64,000 nt of DNA from Ezakiella peruensis (GTDB lineage: Bacteria; Bacillota; Clostridia; Tissierellales; Peptoniphilaceae). Shown piece by piece: positions 51,810 through 59,368 of this stretch. The position numbers were made by a program, and so were the translations under genes. Each line of letters starts with the position of its first letter. Positions within the stretch are counted from its first letter, which is position 1. Below the pieces are notes generated by a model that had not been told where the DNA came from, made no database searches, and was given only the letters and a program-made list of their open reading frames with translations. The DNA lies in NCBI RefSeq assembly GCF_900215725.1, contig NZ_LT962469.1, positions 233,675-297,674 on the forward strand, in the 5' to 3' direction.

Positions 51810-51837
51810 CACCTGGATAAAAGTCCAGGTGTTTTTA
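51810..51837 (+). terminator. Terminator after the flavoprotein gene
   Basis: CACCTGGA / TCCAGGTG stem with loop TAAAAG (51810-51831) followed by TTTTT. Confidence 0.88.
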
Positions 51838-51875
51838 GTAAAGAAGATTATGTTGTTAAAGATAAAATCTTTCTT

Positions 51876-51903
51876 TTGCAAAAAAAAGATTTTATGATAC
51901 AAT
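51876..51903 (+). promoter_or_regulatory. Promoter of the 92-aa membrane protein gene
   Basis: TTGCAA at 51876-51881, 16 bp, TACAAT at 51898-51903 with an extended TGA before the -10. Confidence 0.6.
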
Positions 51904-51938
51904 AAATATATTAATAAGTTCAAAGAGGAGGAGATATT

Positions 51939-52217
51939 ATGGAATTAGCATTTGGAATCTTTGCCATAATGGCTGCAATTGTAAGTATTGCTCTGAAGAT
52001 TCGTGGAGGAGACAATAAGAAATACTCCTATGCAAGCGTGTGCTTAACAGCTCTTACCATGGCGTTTTTTTATAAGGACGCGGTCAGGAGAGTAGTTGAA
52101 AAAGATATTTCAGGCCTGGAAGATGTTGTAGTGCCCATAGCAAATCCGCTTATGTTTTTGGTAATAGCATCGATTGTAATAAATACCCTGGCAATTGTAG
52201 ATTTTAAAAAGAAATAG
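51939..52217 (+). CDS. Small membrane protein of unknown function
   Basis: 92 residues with an N-terminal span (about 2-19), a hydrophobic middle (SYASVCLTALTMAFFYKDAV) and a C-terminal span (about 68-86), ending in KKK. It has a strong ribosome binding site (AGGAGGAG), its own promoter and a terminator, so it is expressed alone. No family recognised. Confidence 0.7.
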   Translation: MELAFGIFAIMAAIVSIALKIRGGDNKKYSYASVCLTALTMAFFYKDAVRRVVEKDISGLEDVVVPIANPLMFLVIASIVINTLAIVDFKKK

Positions 52218-52226
52218 AAAAAACAA

Positions 52227-52259
52227 ACACCTACAAAAATTAATTTGCAGGTGTTTTTT
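52227..52259. terminator. Convergent terminator
   Basis: ACACCTACAAA / TTTGCAGGTGT hairpin (one mismatch) with a 6-nt loop, then TTTTTT. It overlaps the 3' end of the - strand gene at 52240. Confidence 0.75.
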
Positions 52260-52623
52260 GATTAGATTGAAAATTGTAAAACATTAAGAAGTTTCCTAAT
52301 AGCAAAATAACTATAAGTAGGATTTTAAAAATTTTAATGGATAGGGGGATATAAAATGCATCCCTGAGCTCGAAAGCAATCCTGTTAAATTTCCCCATAA
52401 TAAGTGGAATTAAAAACACAAGGTCCATTAAAATTAAAAATTTTAAGCTTCTAATGTTTTTTAATTTTAAAAAGAGAAAGGCAATAATAAACACTCCATA
52501 GCATACATATCTGGAATGAATCCTCATATCCATCCAAAGGCTAAGGGAAATCAGACACGACGCCAGGGAGTATATTATTATTGAGTAAGTCAAATATCCA
52601 AAGATATTTTTAACTTTCTCCAT
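52240..52623 (-). CDS. Four-span membrane protein of unknown function
   Basis: 127 residues with four hydrophobic segments (about 9-30, 38-53, 60-76 and 97-117) and charged loops (KLKNIRSLK). Its ATG overlaps the stop of the upstream YdjY lipoprotein gene (TAATG), so it is translated from the same message. The last codons run into the terminator hairpin. No family recognised; the coupling suggests a membrane partner of the lipoprotein. Confidence 0.6.
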   Translation of the reverse strand: MEKVKNIFGYLTYSIIIYSLASCLISLSLWMDMRIHSRYVCYGVFIIAFLFLKLKNIRSLKFLILMDLVFLIPLIMGKFNRIAFELRDAFYIPLSIKIFKILLIVILLLGNFLMFYNFQSNQKTPAN

Positions 52624-53279
52624 TACTTAAGTGTGTAAACTATAGCGACAGCTTGTTTGTCATCAGGACATTTGTCGTGGTTTACTTCGAATGAAACTTC
52701 TTTTGTTTCTTCAATTGCTCCTAGTGGGTAAGTAGCGTTACTTGTGATACCTACAAAGCAAGAATCAAGACAGGTAATGCAGCCTGTGTTAAATTCTTTT
52801 GAAGCATCCATATTGCCTGAGAACTTGATGTCGAGTTCCTTTCCGTTTGAATCTTTTAGGAAATCGTTTAGATCGATTCCGTCTTCGTTGCCTTCCCAGT
52901 AGAGAGTAACTTTAAATGAGCTACCTTCTGAAAGAGTTGTGGCAGCGTTTTCTGCAGTCATATTGTTGCCAGCTTCTCCGCCAACTTCTTCTAGGGCCTT
53001 GGAGAAATCTTCAGGGCTAACAAATGATTTGAATAGAGCCATGTCAGCGATTTTTCCTCCGCTATAAATTGCCAAGTGTCTGGTTGGTTCAAATTCAAAT
53101 TTGCCATTGAATGTGCTGTAAATTGTAACAGTTTTGCCGTCCTTGTCTACCTTTAGTGGACTTTCTTCTGTCACACCCTTTAATGCTGATGCATCTTTCT
53201 TGCCTGCATCATTTTTGCATCCAACAAAAAGTGAGCATGCAAGTAAAATGCATAGGCTGATAATTGTAAGTTTTTTCAT
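52623..53279 (-). CDS. YdjY-domain lipoprotein
   Basis: 218 residues from ATG 53279 (MKKLTIISLCILLACSLFVG, lipidated Cys21); an upstream in-frame start lies beyond the ribosome binding site. The body fits the YdjY family: KTVTIYSTFNG, TRHLAIYSGGKIADMALFKS, SPEDFSKALEEVGGEAGNNM, and the cysteine cluster NTGCITCLDSCFVGITSNAT. The three cysteines in CxxCxxxC are typical and may bind a cofactor or metal. It is extracytoplasmic and probably works in redox chemistry at the membrane. Confidence 0.8.
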   Translation of the reverse strand: MKKLTIISLCILLACSLFVGCKNDAGKKDASALKGVTEESPLKVDKDGKTVTIYSTFNGKFEFEPTRHLAIYSGGKIADMALFKSFVSPEDFSKALEEVGGEAGNNMTAENAATTLSEGSSFKVTLYWEGNEDGIDLNDFLKDSNGKELDIKFSGNMDASKEFNTGCITCLDSCFVGITSNATYPLGAIEETKEVSFEVNHDKCPDDKQAVAIVYTLK

Positions 53280-53312
53280 AGTAGTTCCTCCTTTATAAAA
53301 AACTTCACTTAC

Positions 53313-53340
53313 ATTATACACCTTTTACATTATTTGTAAA
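53313..53340 (-). promoter_or_regulatory. Promoter of the YdjY lipoprotein operon
   Basis: On the - strand: TTTACA (53340-53335), 16 bp, TATAAT (53318-53313). Confidence 0.65.
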
Positions 53341-53423
53341 GTACATCATACTTATAAAAAAAATCTATAGAGGAACAAATTCTGATCATATAGATTTAAT
53401 AGATTTATATTTTGTAATTTATA

Positions 53424-53452
53424 TTGCAATATAGATTTGCTTTGGCTATAAT
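53424..53452 (+). promoter_or_regulatory. Promoter of the zinc-ribbon membrane protein gene
   Basis: TTGCAA at 53424-53429 and TATAAT at 53447-53452, 17-bp spacer. Confidence 0.75.
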
Positions 53453-53488
53453 AATACATATATTAATAAGTATTTACAGGAGGGACTT

Positions 53489-55165
53489 ATGTGGTGTAAA
53501 AATTGCGGCAGTGAAATTGAGCCAGGGGCAAAATTTTGTACCAACTGCGGAATGAAGGTGGATGATAATCCGCAAGGATCAATAAATGAAAGCCGGGTTA
53601 CAGTTGATCAGGCTCCGGTGAAAAAATCTAAAAATTCAAAAGTTATTTTTGGGGTCCTAGCGGGAGTTTTAATCTTGGCTCTTGTTGGATTTGTAGGTTT
53701 TAAATTTTTAAATCCAAAGCTATCTGCTGATAGAGCTGAAGATTTGACAGAGGATTTTTTTGAAAGATATTTTAATTCTGAAACAAGGTCGGAAGCTTTT
53801 GATTATTTGTCAGCAACTGCTGATTTAAATTCTTTTATCTCTGCAGATAATCTAAAAAAATCTGAAGAACTTTTTGACAAAGAAGATGGCAAAATTAAAT
53901 TTGACCTGGAAGAAGTAGCCGAGAGCTTTGAAATAGAAGATGACTGGGCGACTATGGATTTTAATTTAAATACATCCGTATCAACCAGCGAATTTTCAGA
54001 TAATATTAACGTAGAATATCTAAAAGATGGCAGAAAATGGAAGATAGATAAGATCTCTGGCCTAGATGATTGGGTAGAGAATAAACCATCTGTAGAAAAA
54101 CTTCTGGAAGTTGCGGAGAATTTTTTAAATGAATGCAATAACGCTTGGGAACTAGATGAAATACAAAGCATGGCTCAAAGCAAAAAAGCAGACGGTGGAG
54201 CTATTGAGGGGATTCAGACCTATGAAATCCAAAATATAATTGATTCAGATGAAAGCTTTGAAGGCAAGCTTAATATAGAATTAATTGCTGAGCCTGCAGG
54301 TTTAAAAGTCGACGCTGACAAAACAAATTTAGATGTAGATGTAAAATCTTTTGCTGGTCAAAAAGAGTATGAGGACCAACTGACATTTGTCTTTGTAAAA
54401 GAAGGGGACGATTACAAGGTCGCTGATATCAAAGGTTATGAAAACTGGCTCAGATCTAAGCTCGTTAATGTCAATAGCTGTGAAGCACTTGATTTTTTCC
54501 ACCAAGCTGCTAACTCTTATTTTGCAGGCGAGCAAGTGGATTATGATATATATCTAACCAAGGATAGTCCTTTAAGAGATTTTTTTGAATCTGAAGATGT
54601 AGAAAGTTATTTTGAGGAAAAAGAGGATACAGTAAACTTTTTATCTGTAGATTTTCCCAATCCTGGTATAGAATATAATGACGACGGATCTGCTGAAGTT
54701 TTTCAACCCATGAACTTTTATACTCGCAGGGGGACATTTTCCTGGGCCATGCCCTTTATTATAAAGCTTGAAGATGGCAGGGTAAAACTCCATGAGGCTC
54801 CTGAATTTAAAAACTTTTTGAATTTGATTCCAAGCGCAAAAAATTTTAAAAATATCATTGAAACAGCCTTTACTGACTTGTATGTAAATTACGATCCAGC
54901 AGGTTTTGATTATTTCACTGGTGAGGTGCAACGCTATATGCCGTCCTCGGCTAAAATAAAAGAGGATATGGAAGAAAGCGGTGAAATAGATGGAGTAGAG
55001 GTAGAAATAGGAGACTATTCTATTATGCGCTATGCAACTCAAATAGATGTACCGATTACATTGACCCTTATTGGCAAAGATGGATTTAGAGATAGCTCAA
55101 TCGCAACAGTAACTTTCCAAGTTGATGCTGATGAGACGAGATGGTTGATTGCCGACATTTACTAA
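53489..55165 (+). CDS. Zinc-ribbon membrane protein with a long extracytoplasmic region (TcaA-like layout)
   Basis: 558 residues. An N-terminal zinc ribbon (Cys3, Cys6, Cys17, Cys20 in WCKNCGSEIEPGAKFCTNCG), a linker, one membrane span (about 50-72, VIFGVLAGVLILALVGFVGF), then about 480 residues outside. That part seems to contain several similar alpha/beta modules of 120-130 residues, each ending in a phrase such as RKWKIDKISG, DDYKVADIKG or ETRWLIADIY. The layout is that of TcaA/YvbJ-type envelope proteins linked to cell-wall stress and teicoplanin response. It is monocistronic. Confidence 0.7.
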   Translation: MWCKNCGSEIEPGAKFCTNCGMKVDDNPQGSINESRVTVDQAPVKKSKNSKVIFGVLAGVLILALVGFVGFKFLNPKLSADRAEDLTEDFFERYFNSETRSEAFDYLSATADLNSFISADNLKKSEELFDKEDGKIKFDLEEVAESFEIEDDWATMDFNLNTSVSTSEFSDNINVEYLKDGRKWKIDKISGLDDWVENKPSVEKLLEVAENFLNECNNAWELDEIQSMAQSKKADGGAIEGIQTYEIQNIIDSDESFEGKLNIELIAEPAGLKVDADKTNLDVDVKSFAGQKEYEDQLTFVFVKEGDDYKVADIKGYENWLRSKLVNVNSCEALDFFHQAANSYFAGEQVDYDIYLTKDSPLRDFFESEDVESYFEEKEDTVNFLSVDFPNPGIEYNDDGSAEVFQPMNFYTRRGTFSWAMPFIIKLEDGRVKLHEAPEFKNFLNLIPSAKNFKNIIETAFTDLYVNYDPAGFDYFTGEVQRYMPSSAKIKEDMEESGEIDGVEVEIGDYSIMRYATQIDVPITLTLIGKDGFRDSSIATVTFQVDADETRWLIADIY

Positions 55166-55187
55166 TATAATAGAATAGGTATTAAGA

Positions 55188-55223
55188 AAGATGCAGGCAA
55201 ATAGCTTGCATCTTTTATTTTTT
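55188..55223 (+). terminator. Terminator after the zinc-ribbon gene
   Basis: AAGATGCAGGC / GCTTGCATCTT stem (one G-T pair) with loop AAATA, then TTATTTTTTG. Confidence 0.85.
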
Positions 55224-55254
55224 GTTCACATTACGTTCACATTACGTTCACAGT
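55224..55254. repeat. 11-bp direct repeat, nearly three copies
   Basis: GTTCACATTAC at 55224-55234 and 55235-55245, then GTTCACAGT at 55246-55254. They lie about 90 bp from the 3' end of tRNA-Thr. They may be binding sites or leftover integrase arm sites; no gene is seen between 55255 and 55346. Confidence 0.7.
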
Positions 55255-55346
55255 AGAGGTTATTTTTGGTTAATTTTGTGTCCACTTATTGCGAAATTAG
55301 AACAAATAAAAACCCGCCCTGGAATTTAATCCAAAGCGGTATTATT

Positions 55347-55422
55347 TGGTGCTGACGAGAGGACTTGAACCTCCGGCCTGCTGGTTACGAATCAGCTGCT
55401 CTACCAACTGAGCCACGTCAGC
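55347..55422 (-). tRNA. tRNA-Thr (anticodon CGT)
   Basis: On the - strand: acceptor GCTGACG / CGTCAGC, anticodon loop TTCGTAA with stem GCTGA/CCAGC (A-C mismatch at the pair next to the loop), T loop TTCAAGT, CCA encoded at 55349-55347. CGT reads ACG. Confidence 0.92.
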
Positions 55423-55436
55423 TCGATTACCAAATT

Positions 55437-55465
55437 ATTTTAACAGATTTAATTTAAAAAATCAA
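55437..55465 (-). promoter_or_regulatory. Promoter of tRNA-Thr
   Basis: On the - strand: TTGATT (55465-55460), 17 bp, TAAAAT (55442-55437), TGT before the -10. It overlaps the end of the ImmA gene. Confidence 0.65.
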
Positions 55466-56022
55466 TCGTCAATAAAATAGTCGTCGCTGAATTCGCTGGC
55501 CCAATTTTCAGCTTTTTTGCCGTCGATATTTCTAAAGAACTCATTGTTGTTGGACAAGTCCAATTGAGGGATTAGTTTCATCTTCATAAGCTCTTTTAAT
55601 TTTATAATCAAAAGATTTTCGTCCACGCATTCCAAACTTGCCATCTCGCTGATACTTTTGCCTTCTTTTAGATAATCTAAAATATCTTGGTCGGCAAGCA
55701 AAAGGTGGGCAGCAAAAATATTGGCCTCCACCTCTTGGGCGTTTCTAAAAGTAAAAATCTGCTCGGCATTTAAATCGTCATCACTGTGATAGTATTCGTG
55801 GCCGAGCTCGTGGGCAAACATCATCCGGAGGTGGTTGTCGTCCAACTTTTTATTGTAAAAGACATATTTATACCCTAAGATAATTTTAAACATGCCGAGA
55901 AGCTTGGTGTCCTCGCTAAAGGCCTTTACATAAACGCCGCGCTCTTGCAAAATGGTCTGCGGATCACGGGTCCCGTGAAATTCAATTAGCTTATTCACAT
56001 CCTCATAAATTTTCCTGGCCAA
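55462..56022 (-). CDS. ImmA/IrrE-family metallopeptidase
   Basis: 186 residues. The zinc site is MMFAHELGHEYYHSDDDL (His71, Glu72, His75), with a downstream glutamate in NAQEVEANIFAAHLLL. This is the ImmA/IrrE (COG2856) pattern; such peptidases cleave a partner XRE repressor to derepress its genes, as with ImmR/ImmA of ICEBs1. The TTG start at 56022 follows the TAA of the XRE gene with no gap. Its likely substrate is the XRE protein just upstream. Confidence 0.88.
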   Translation of the reverse strand: MARKIYEDVNKLIEFHGTRDPQTILQERGVYVKAFSEDTKLLGMFKIILGYKYVFYNKKLDDNHLRMMFAHELGHEYYHSDDDLNAEQIFTFRNAQEVEANIFAAHLLLADQDILDYLKEGKSISEMASLECVDENLLIIKLKELMKMKLIPQLDLSNNNEFFRNIDGKKAENWASEFSDDYFIDD

Positions 56023-56427
56023 TTAGAGCTTGCCTTCTTTCTTTTTGCGTTCAGTTTCCCTGTGCTTGGCATCATAATAGGCTTCTTCAATGGTGTCAAG
56101 AACGGCTTTTTTATCTTCTAAGGTCAAGTCTCCGCCTGCAAAGAGTCCAATAACTCCGTTTATAAGTTCGGTTGCCTCTTGCATGCCAATCTTGCCAAAA
56201 TCGTTGTGGGCTTGAAAAATAAAGGACTCTTCGTCTGTGAGCAAGTAGTTTACATTCACATCAAAAAGCTCGCTTAGCTGATTGTATGTTTCGCGTTTGC
56301 GGGGTCTGATGTTTTCGTTTTCATAGGCGCAGATCGTTCGCGTGCTCATGCCGATCATATCGCCCAATTCTTGCTGGGTCCAACCCTTGGCTTCTCTTAA
56401 TTTTCTAATTTTAACTCCAAATCCCAT
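56023..56427 (-). CDS. XRE-family transcriptional repressor
   Basis: 134 residues with an N-terminal helix-turn-helix: FGVKIRKLREAKGWTQQELG, then DMIGMSTRTICAYENENIRP and the usual third-helix segment SELFDVNVNYLL. The C-terminal half (about 70-134) is helical and probably dimerises or receives the ImmA cut. It is first in a two-gene unit with the ImmA/IrrE peptidase. There is no integrase or conjugation gene next to them, so the regulated target is not evident; autoregulation of its own promoter is likely. Confidence 0.88.
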   Translation of the reverse strand: MGFGVKIRKLREAKGWTQQELGDMIGMSTRTICAYENENIRPRKRETYNQLSELFDVNVNYLLTDEESFIFQAHNDFGKIGMQEATELINGVIGLFAGGDLTLEDKKAVLDTIEEAYYDAKHRETERKKKEGKL

Positions 56428-56481
56428 TTTATCCTCCTTAATATATAATTAATATTGAAATAACGAACTCCAACTGCATTT

Positions 56482-56510
56482 ATCTTAGCATATTTGAAAT
56501 TAAAATGCAA
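56482..56510 (-). promoter_or_regulatory. Promoter of the XRE/ImmA unit
   Basis: On the - strand: TTGCAT (56510-56505), 17 bp, TAAGAT (56487-56482), with TGC directly before the -10. Confidence 0.6.
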
Positions 56511-56529
56511 GTTAGAAAATTTTTTAAAC

Positions 56530-56555
56530 AAAAAAGCTCCAATTTTTCTTGGAGC
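56530..56555 (-). terminator. Terminator of the SLH surface protein gene
   Basis: On the - strand: GCTCCAA / TTGGAGC stem with loop GAAAAA (56555-56536), then TTTTTT. Confidence 0.88.
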
Positions 56556-56565
56556 TCTTGTAATA

Positions 56566-58971
56566 TTAATTAAGGGAATTTATTAATTTATAAATTATAT
56601 TTGCAAACTCAGCCCTGGAGATTTCTTTTACGACTACTTGCTTGCCTTCAAAAGAAAAATCCATAAGTTCGAGTTCAAGCATCTTTATAATACCATCTCT
56701 ATTCCAATCGGAGAGGAACTTGTAATCGTCCTTGTTGATTGAATTTATATTAGAGGTTTTTAATTCTAATTTTTCAATTGCCCTTGCAAGGATTACAGCT
56801 AGTTCTTCATTTGTAATAGATTTATTTGGCTTAAAGGTCTTGTCTTTGAAGCCTTTAACTAGGCCTTTTTCGTTGGCCCAATTAACAGCAGTGTAAAACC
56901 AATTTGTCGGACTAACATCCGTAAAGTCGGATGGGTTTACATAAGTCTTGTCATTTGCAAGTCTGTATAGAACTTGGTCTACCATAGCACGGGAGATGAT
57001 TGTATGTGGGTCAAAATTATTTTTGCCAGTTCCAATGAGCACAGACCTGTTGGCCAGGTCGATGATGGCCTCTTGGTAGTGGCCAGGCAGATCTCCTATG
57101 TCAGAAAAATATGAATTTAAAATGGCTTCAGGTATAGTGACTTTTTCTTCGATTGTTTCTTCTTTATTTTCATCCTTTGTTTTTTCTTCGTCCTTGTCAT
57201 CTTTATTTTTTGCAATATCAGAAGAATTATTTCTATTTGAATTTAAATAATCGTAATTTGGATGCCAGTAGTAATCGTAGTAGTCATAATTGTAATCGTA
57301 TGAAGGCCTGTTATTTTTATTTGGATTATCGTCTATATCAGGATTCTTTTGATCGTCAGAATCTTTATTGTCTTCTGGCTTTTTATCGTCATCTGGATTT
57401 TCTTTTTCATCTTCGCCAGGTTCTTCAGTTTCGCCAGGATTTTCATCTGGGTCTTTGTCATCGCCAGGCTCTTCAGTTTCGTCAGGATTTGGATTTTCTG
57501 TTTCTATTTTATTCCATCTTGCATATAAAGTAAGATTGGATTTTATAGGACTTGAAAAATCAAATTCTTTTTTAAATTCAGAATCAGTGTACCAACCGTC
57601 AAATTCAAAGCCTTCTCTTGTTTCTATTTTAGGCTCGGCCGCTTGTGAATCGAATTCAACATTTTGGTTTGAAATTTCTTCTCCTTCAAGCACAAATGAT
57701 ACAGTATATTTTTTCTTTTTCCATCTTGCATATAAAGTAAGATTGGACTTTATAGGACTTGAAAAATTAAATTTATTTGTAAATTTAGGATCAGTATACC
57801 AACCGTCAAATTCAAAGCCTTCTCTTGTTTCTATTTTAGGCTCGGCCGCTTGTGAATCGAATTCAACATTTTGGTTTGAAATTTCTTCTCCTTCAAGCAC
57901 GAAAGATACAGTATATTTTTTCTTTTTCCATCTTGCATATAAAGTAAGATTGGATTTTATAGGACTTGAAAAATCAAATTTACTTGTAAATCCAGAATCA
58001 GTGTACCAACCGTCAAATTCATAACCTTCTTTAGGATCTACTTTAGGCTTGGTCGCATTTGTATCAAATTCAACCTCTTGATCTTTTATATCCTCTCCTT
58101 CAAGCACAAAAGATACTTTATACTTATCAAAAATTTCCTTTTCCCACTTGGCAGTTAAAGTAGTATCCTCGTATACTTTACTAGTGGGTAGAGTGAAGAC
58201 TTTATCTCCATCATACCAACCTAAGAATTTATATCCGTCTCTTGTTGGGTCTTTTGGTGATTTTTTAACCCATTCACCAAATGACGCTTCTATAGTAAAA
58301 TTATCTTTACCATTACCTGGGACGAATGTTACAGTCAACTTTTTCTTTTTTACCAGAAACTCTACGCTAATAGAATTAACATCAGCGTTTTCAAGATGTT
58401 TTTCTTGTAATTCTGGAACATCATTTAGTGATTTGTAATCATAGCCACTTACCCTAAATCCATTTATATCATAAACTTCTGCAAATGTATAAACTTTTCC
58501 AGTTCTAGGATTTTTATAATCACTTACCTTATTATCAAACAAATTATAGAAATCTTTTTCAAGAGTTGGCATTTGAGGGTTTTCAACACTCACATAATTG
58601 TTAAGACGACCAAGGTATTTAGTTTTTGAATCTTCATTTTTGTAGAAATAAATATTATATTTAACTAAAGATATATCTGGGTACAAAGTAATATTATTTT
58701 CTATAACAGTATTATAATCAAATCTATTTTTAAATGCTGCGTCGGTAAACGTACCATAGTATGAATAGCCTTTTTTAGATAACAATTTTTCAGTATCAGC
58801 ACTTGTAATTTTACTGCCTTTTTTGATAGTCATAGTTTTTCCATCTGCATACTTACCTTCAAAGCTAATGGTCACCATATCATCGCTGGGGTCTGCCGCT
58901 TTTACTATAGATGGTAAAAACATACCTAAAGTCATCAGCCCACAAATTAAGTAAATTAATAATTTCCTCAT
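56566..58971 (-). CDS. SLH-domain surface protein with InlB-type B repeats
   Basis: 801 residues. Signal peptide (cleavage probably after VKA, residue 25); a beta-rich front; then five or so Listeria-Bacteroides/B repeats ending in FDGWYTD...LTLYARW, three of them almost identical. Next come a D/E/P/N-rich linker (about 490-550), a Tyr-rich patch (YDYNYDYYDYYWHPNYDYLN-like, about 555-575) and C-terminal SLH domains (YFSDIGDLPGHYQEAI, DFTDVSPTNWFYTAVNWANE, then a degenerate third). The SLH part would hold it non-covalently to pyruvylated wall polymer. The repeat region suggests adhesion. It is the only large surface protein here. Confidence 0.88.
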   Translation of the reverse strand: MRKLLIYLICGLMTLGMFLPSIVKAADPSDDMVTISFEGKYADGKTMTIKKGSKITSADTEKLLSKKGYSYYGTFTDAAFKNRFDYNTVIENNITLYPDISLVKYNIYFYKNEDSKTKYLGRLNNYVSVENPQMPTLEKDFYNLFDNKVSDYKNPRTGKVYTFAEVYDINGFRVSGYDYKSLNDVPELQEKHLENADVNSISVEFLVKKKKLTVTFVPGNGKDNFTIEASFGEWVKKSPKDPTRDGYKFLGWYDGDKVFTLPTSKVYEDTTLTAKWEKEIFDKYKVSFVLEGEDIKDQEVEFDTNATKPKVDPKEGYEFDGWYTDSGFTSKFDFSSPIKSNLTLYARWKKKKYTVSFVLEGEEISNQNVEFDSQAAEPKIETREGFEFDGWYTDPKFTNKFNFSSPIKSNLTLYARWKKKKYTVSFVLEGEEISNQNVEFDSQAAEPKIETREGFEFDGWYTDSEFKKEFDFSSPIKSNLTLYARWNKIETENPNPDETEEPGDDKDPDENPGETEEPGEDEKENPDDDKKPEDNKDSDDQKNPDIDDNPNKNNRPSYDYNYDYYDYYWHPNYDYLNSNRNNSSDIAKNKDDKDEEKTKDENKEETIEEKVTIPEAILNSYFSDIGDLPGHYQEAIIDLANRSVLIGTGKNNFDPHTIISRAMVDQVLYRLANDKTYVNPSDFTDVSPTNWFYTAVNWANEKGLVKGFKDKTFKPNKSITNEELAVILARAIEKLELKTSNINSINKDDYKFLSDWNRDGIIKMLELELMDFSFEGKQVVVKEISRAEFANIIYKLINSLN
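57514..58133 (-). repeat. Three 207-bp near-identical coding repeats
   Basis: The landmark CCATCTTGCATATAAAGTAA recurs at 57514, 57721 and 57928, exactly 207 bp (69 codons) apart. Units 1 and 2 differ by few bases; unit 3 differs mostly at its far end. Confidence 0.9.
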
Positions 58972-59007
58972 AATAAATTCCTCCGTCTTATAATATTCTA
59001 TGTATTT

Positions 59008-59036
59008 ATCTTAGCAAAAGCTCACTTTTATTTCAA
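59008..59036 (-). promoter_or_regulatory. Promoter of the SLH surface protein gene
   Basis: On the - strand: TTGAAA (59036-59031), 17 bp, TAAGAT (59013-59008), with TGC before the -10. The stretch from TGC to AAAT is the same as in the XRE promoter at 56482. Confidence 0.6.
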
Positions 59037-59173
59037 TAGATTAAAGAGGCTTTTAAATAAAATTTTACATCTGTCTTATATAATAGAAGGGAATTTTCTT
59101 TGCTTGAACTTTCTTTTTTAATGGTGTAAAATAAATTTGTAAGTTTATGACCTAAGCCTTGTAAGTTAAAAAT

Positions 59174-59202
59174 AAAAAAACGCCATGATACTTCATAGCG
59201 TT
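59174..59202 (-). terminator. Terminator of tRNA-Lys(CTT)
   Basis: On the - strand: AACGCTATGA / TCATGGCGTT stem (one T-G pair) with loop AGTA (59202-59179), then a T run. Confidence 0.85.
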
Positions 59203-59207
59203 TCGAG

Positions 59208-59283
59208 TGGTGCGCCATCAGGGACTCGAACCCTGGGCCCATTGATTAAGAGTCAATTGCTCTACCAGCTGAGCTAATGGCAC
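59208..59283 (-). tRNA. tRNA-Lys (anticodon CTT)
   Basis: On the - strand: acceptor GTGCCAT / ATGGCGC (one T-G pair), D arm GCTC/GAGC, anticodon stem ATTGA/TCAAT with loop CTCTTAA, T loop TTCGAGT, CCA encoded at 59210-59208. CTT reads AAG, complementing tRNA-Lys(TTT) at 18185. Confidence 0.94.
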
Positions 59284-59306
59284 GCGTTATTTAACTCATA
59301 GGTGAT

Positions 59307-59335
59307 ATTATAGCACGATTATTTTTAAATTGCAA
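59307..59335 (-). promoter_or_regulatory. Promoter of tRNA-Lys(CTT)
   Basis: On the - strand: TTGCAA (59335-59330), 17 bp, TATAAT (59312-59307), TGC before the -10. Confidence 0.8.
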
Positions 59336-59368
59336 GTGTTTTTATAAAAAAATTAGGAGGATTTTAAA

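Noticed and set aside
53280-53488. Riboswitch or leader RNA in the divergent region between the YdjY and zinc-ribbon genes
   Set aside because: The space is filled by two back-to-back promoters. No conserved aptamer-like stem set is visible.
57368-58024. A 218-codon + strand frame inside the SLH gene
   Set aside because: It is the antisense shadow of the repeat and linker region of the - strand SLH protein and has no ribosome binding site.
59033-59242. A - strand frame over the tRNA-Lys(CTT) 3' end
   Set aside because: It begins inside the tRNA and includes its terminator. Composition is not protein-like.
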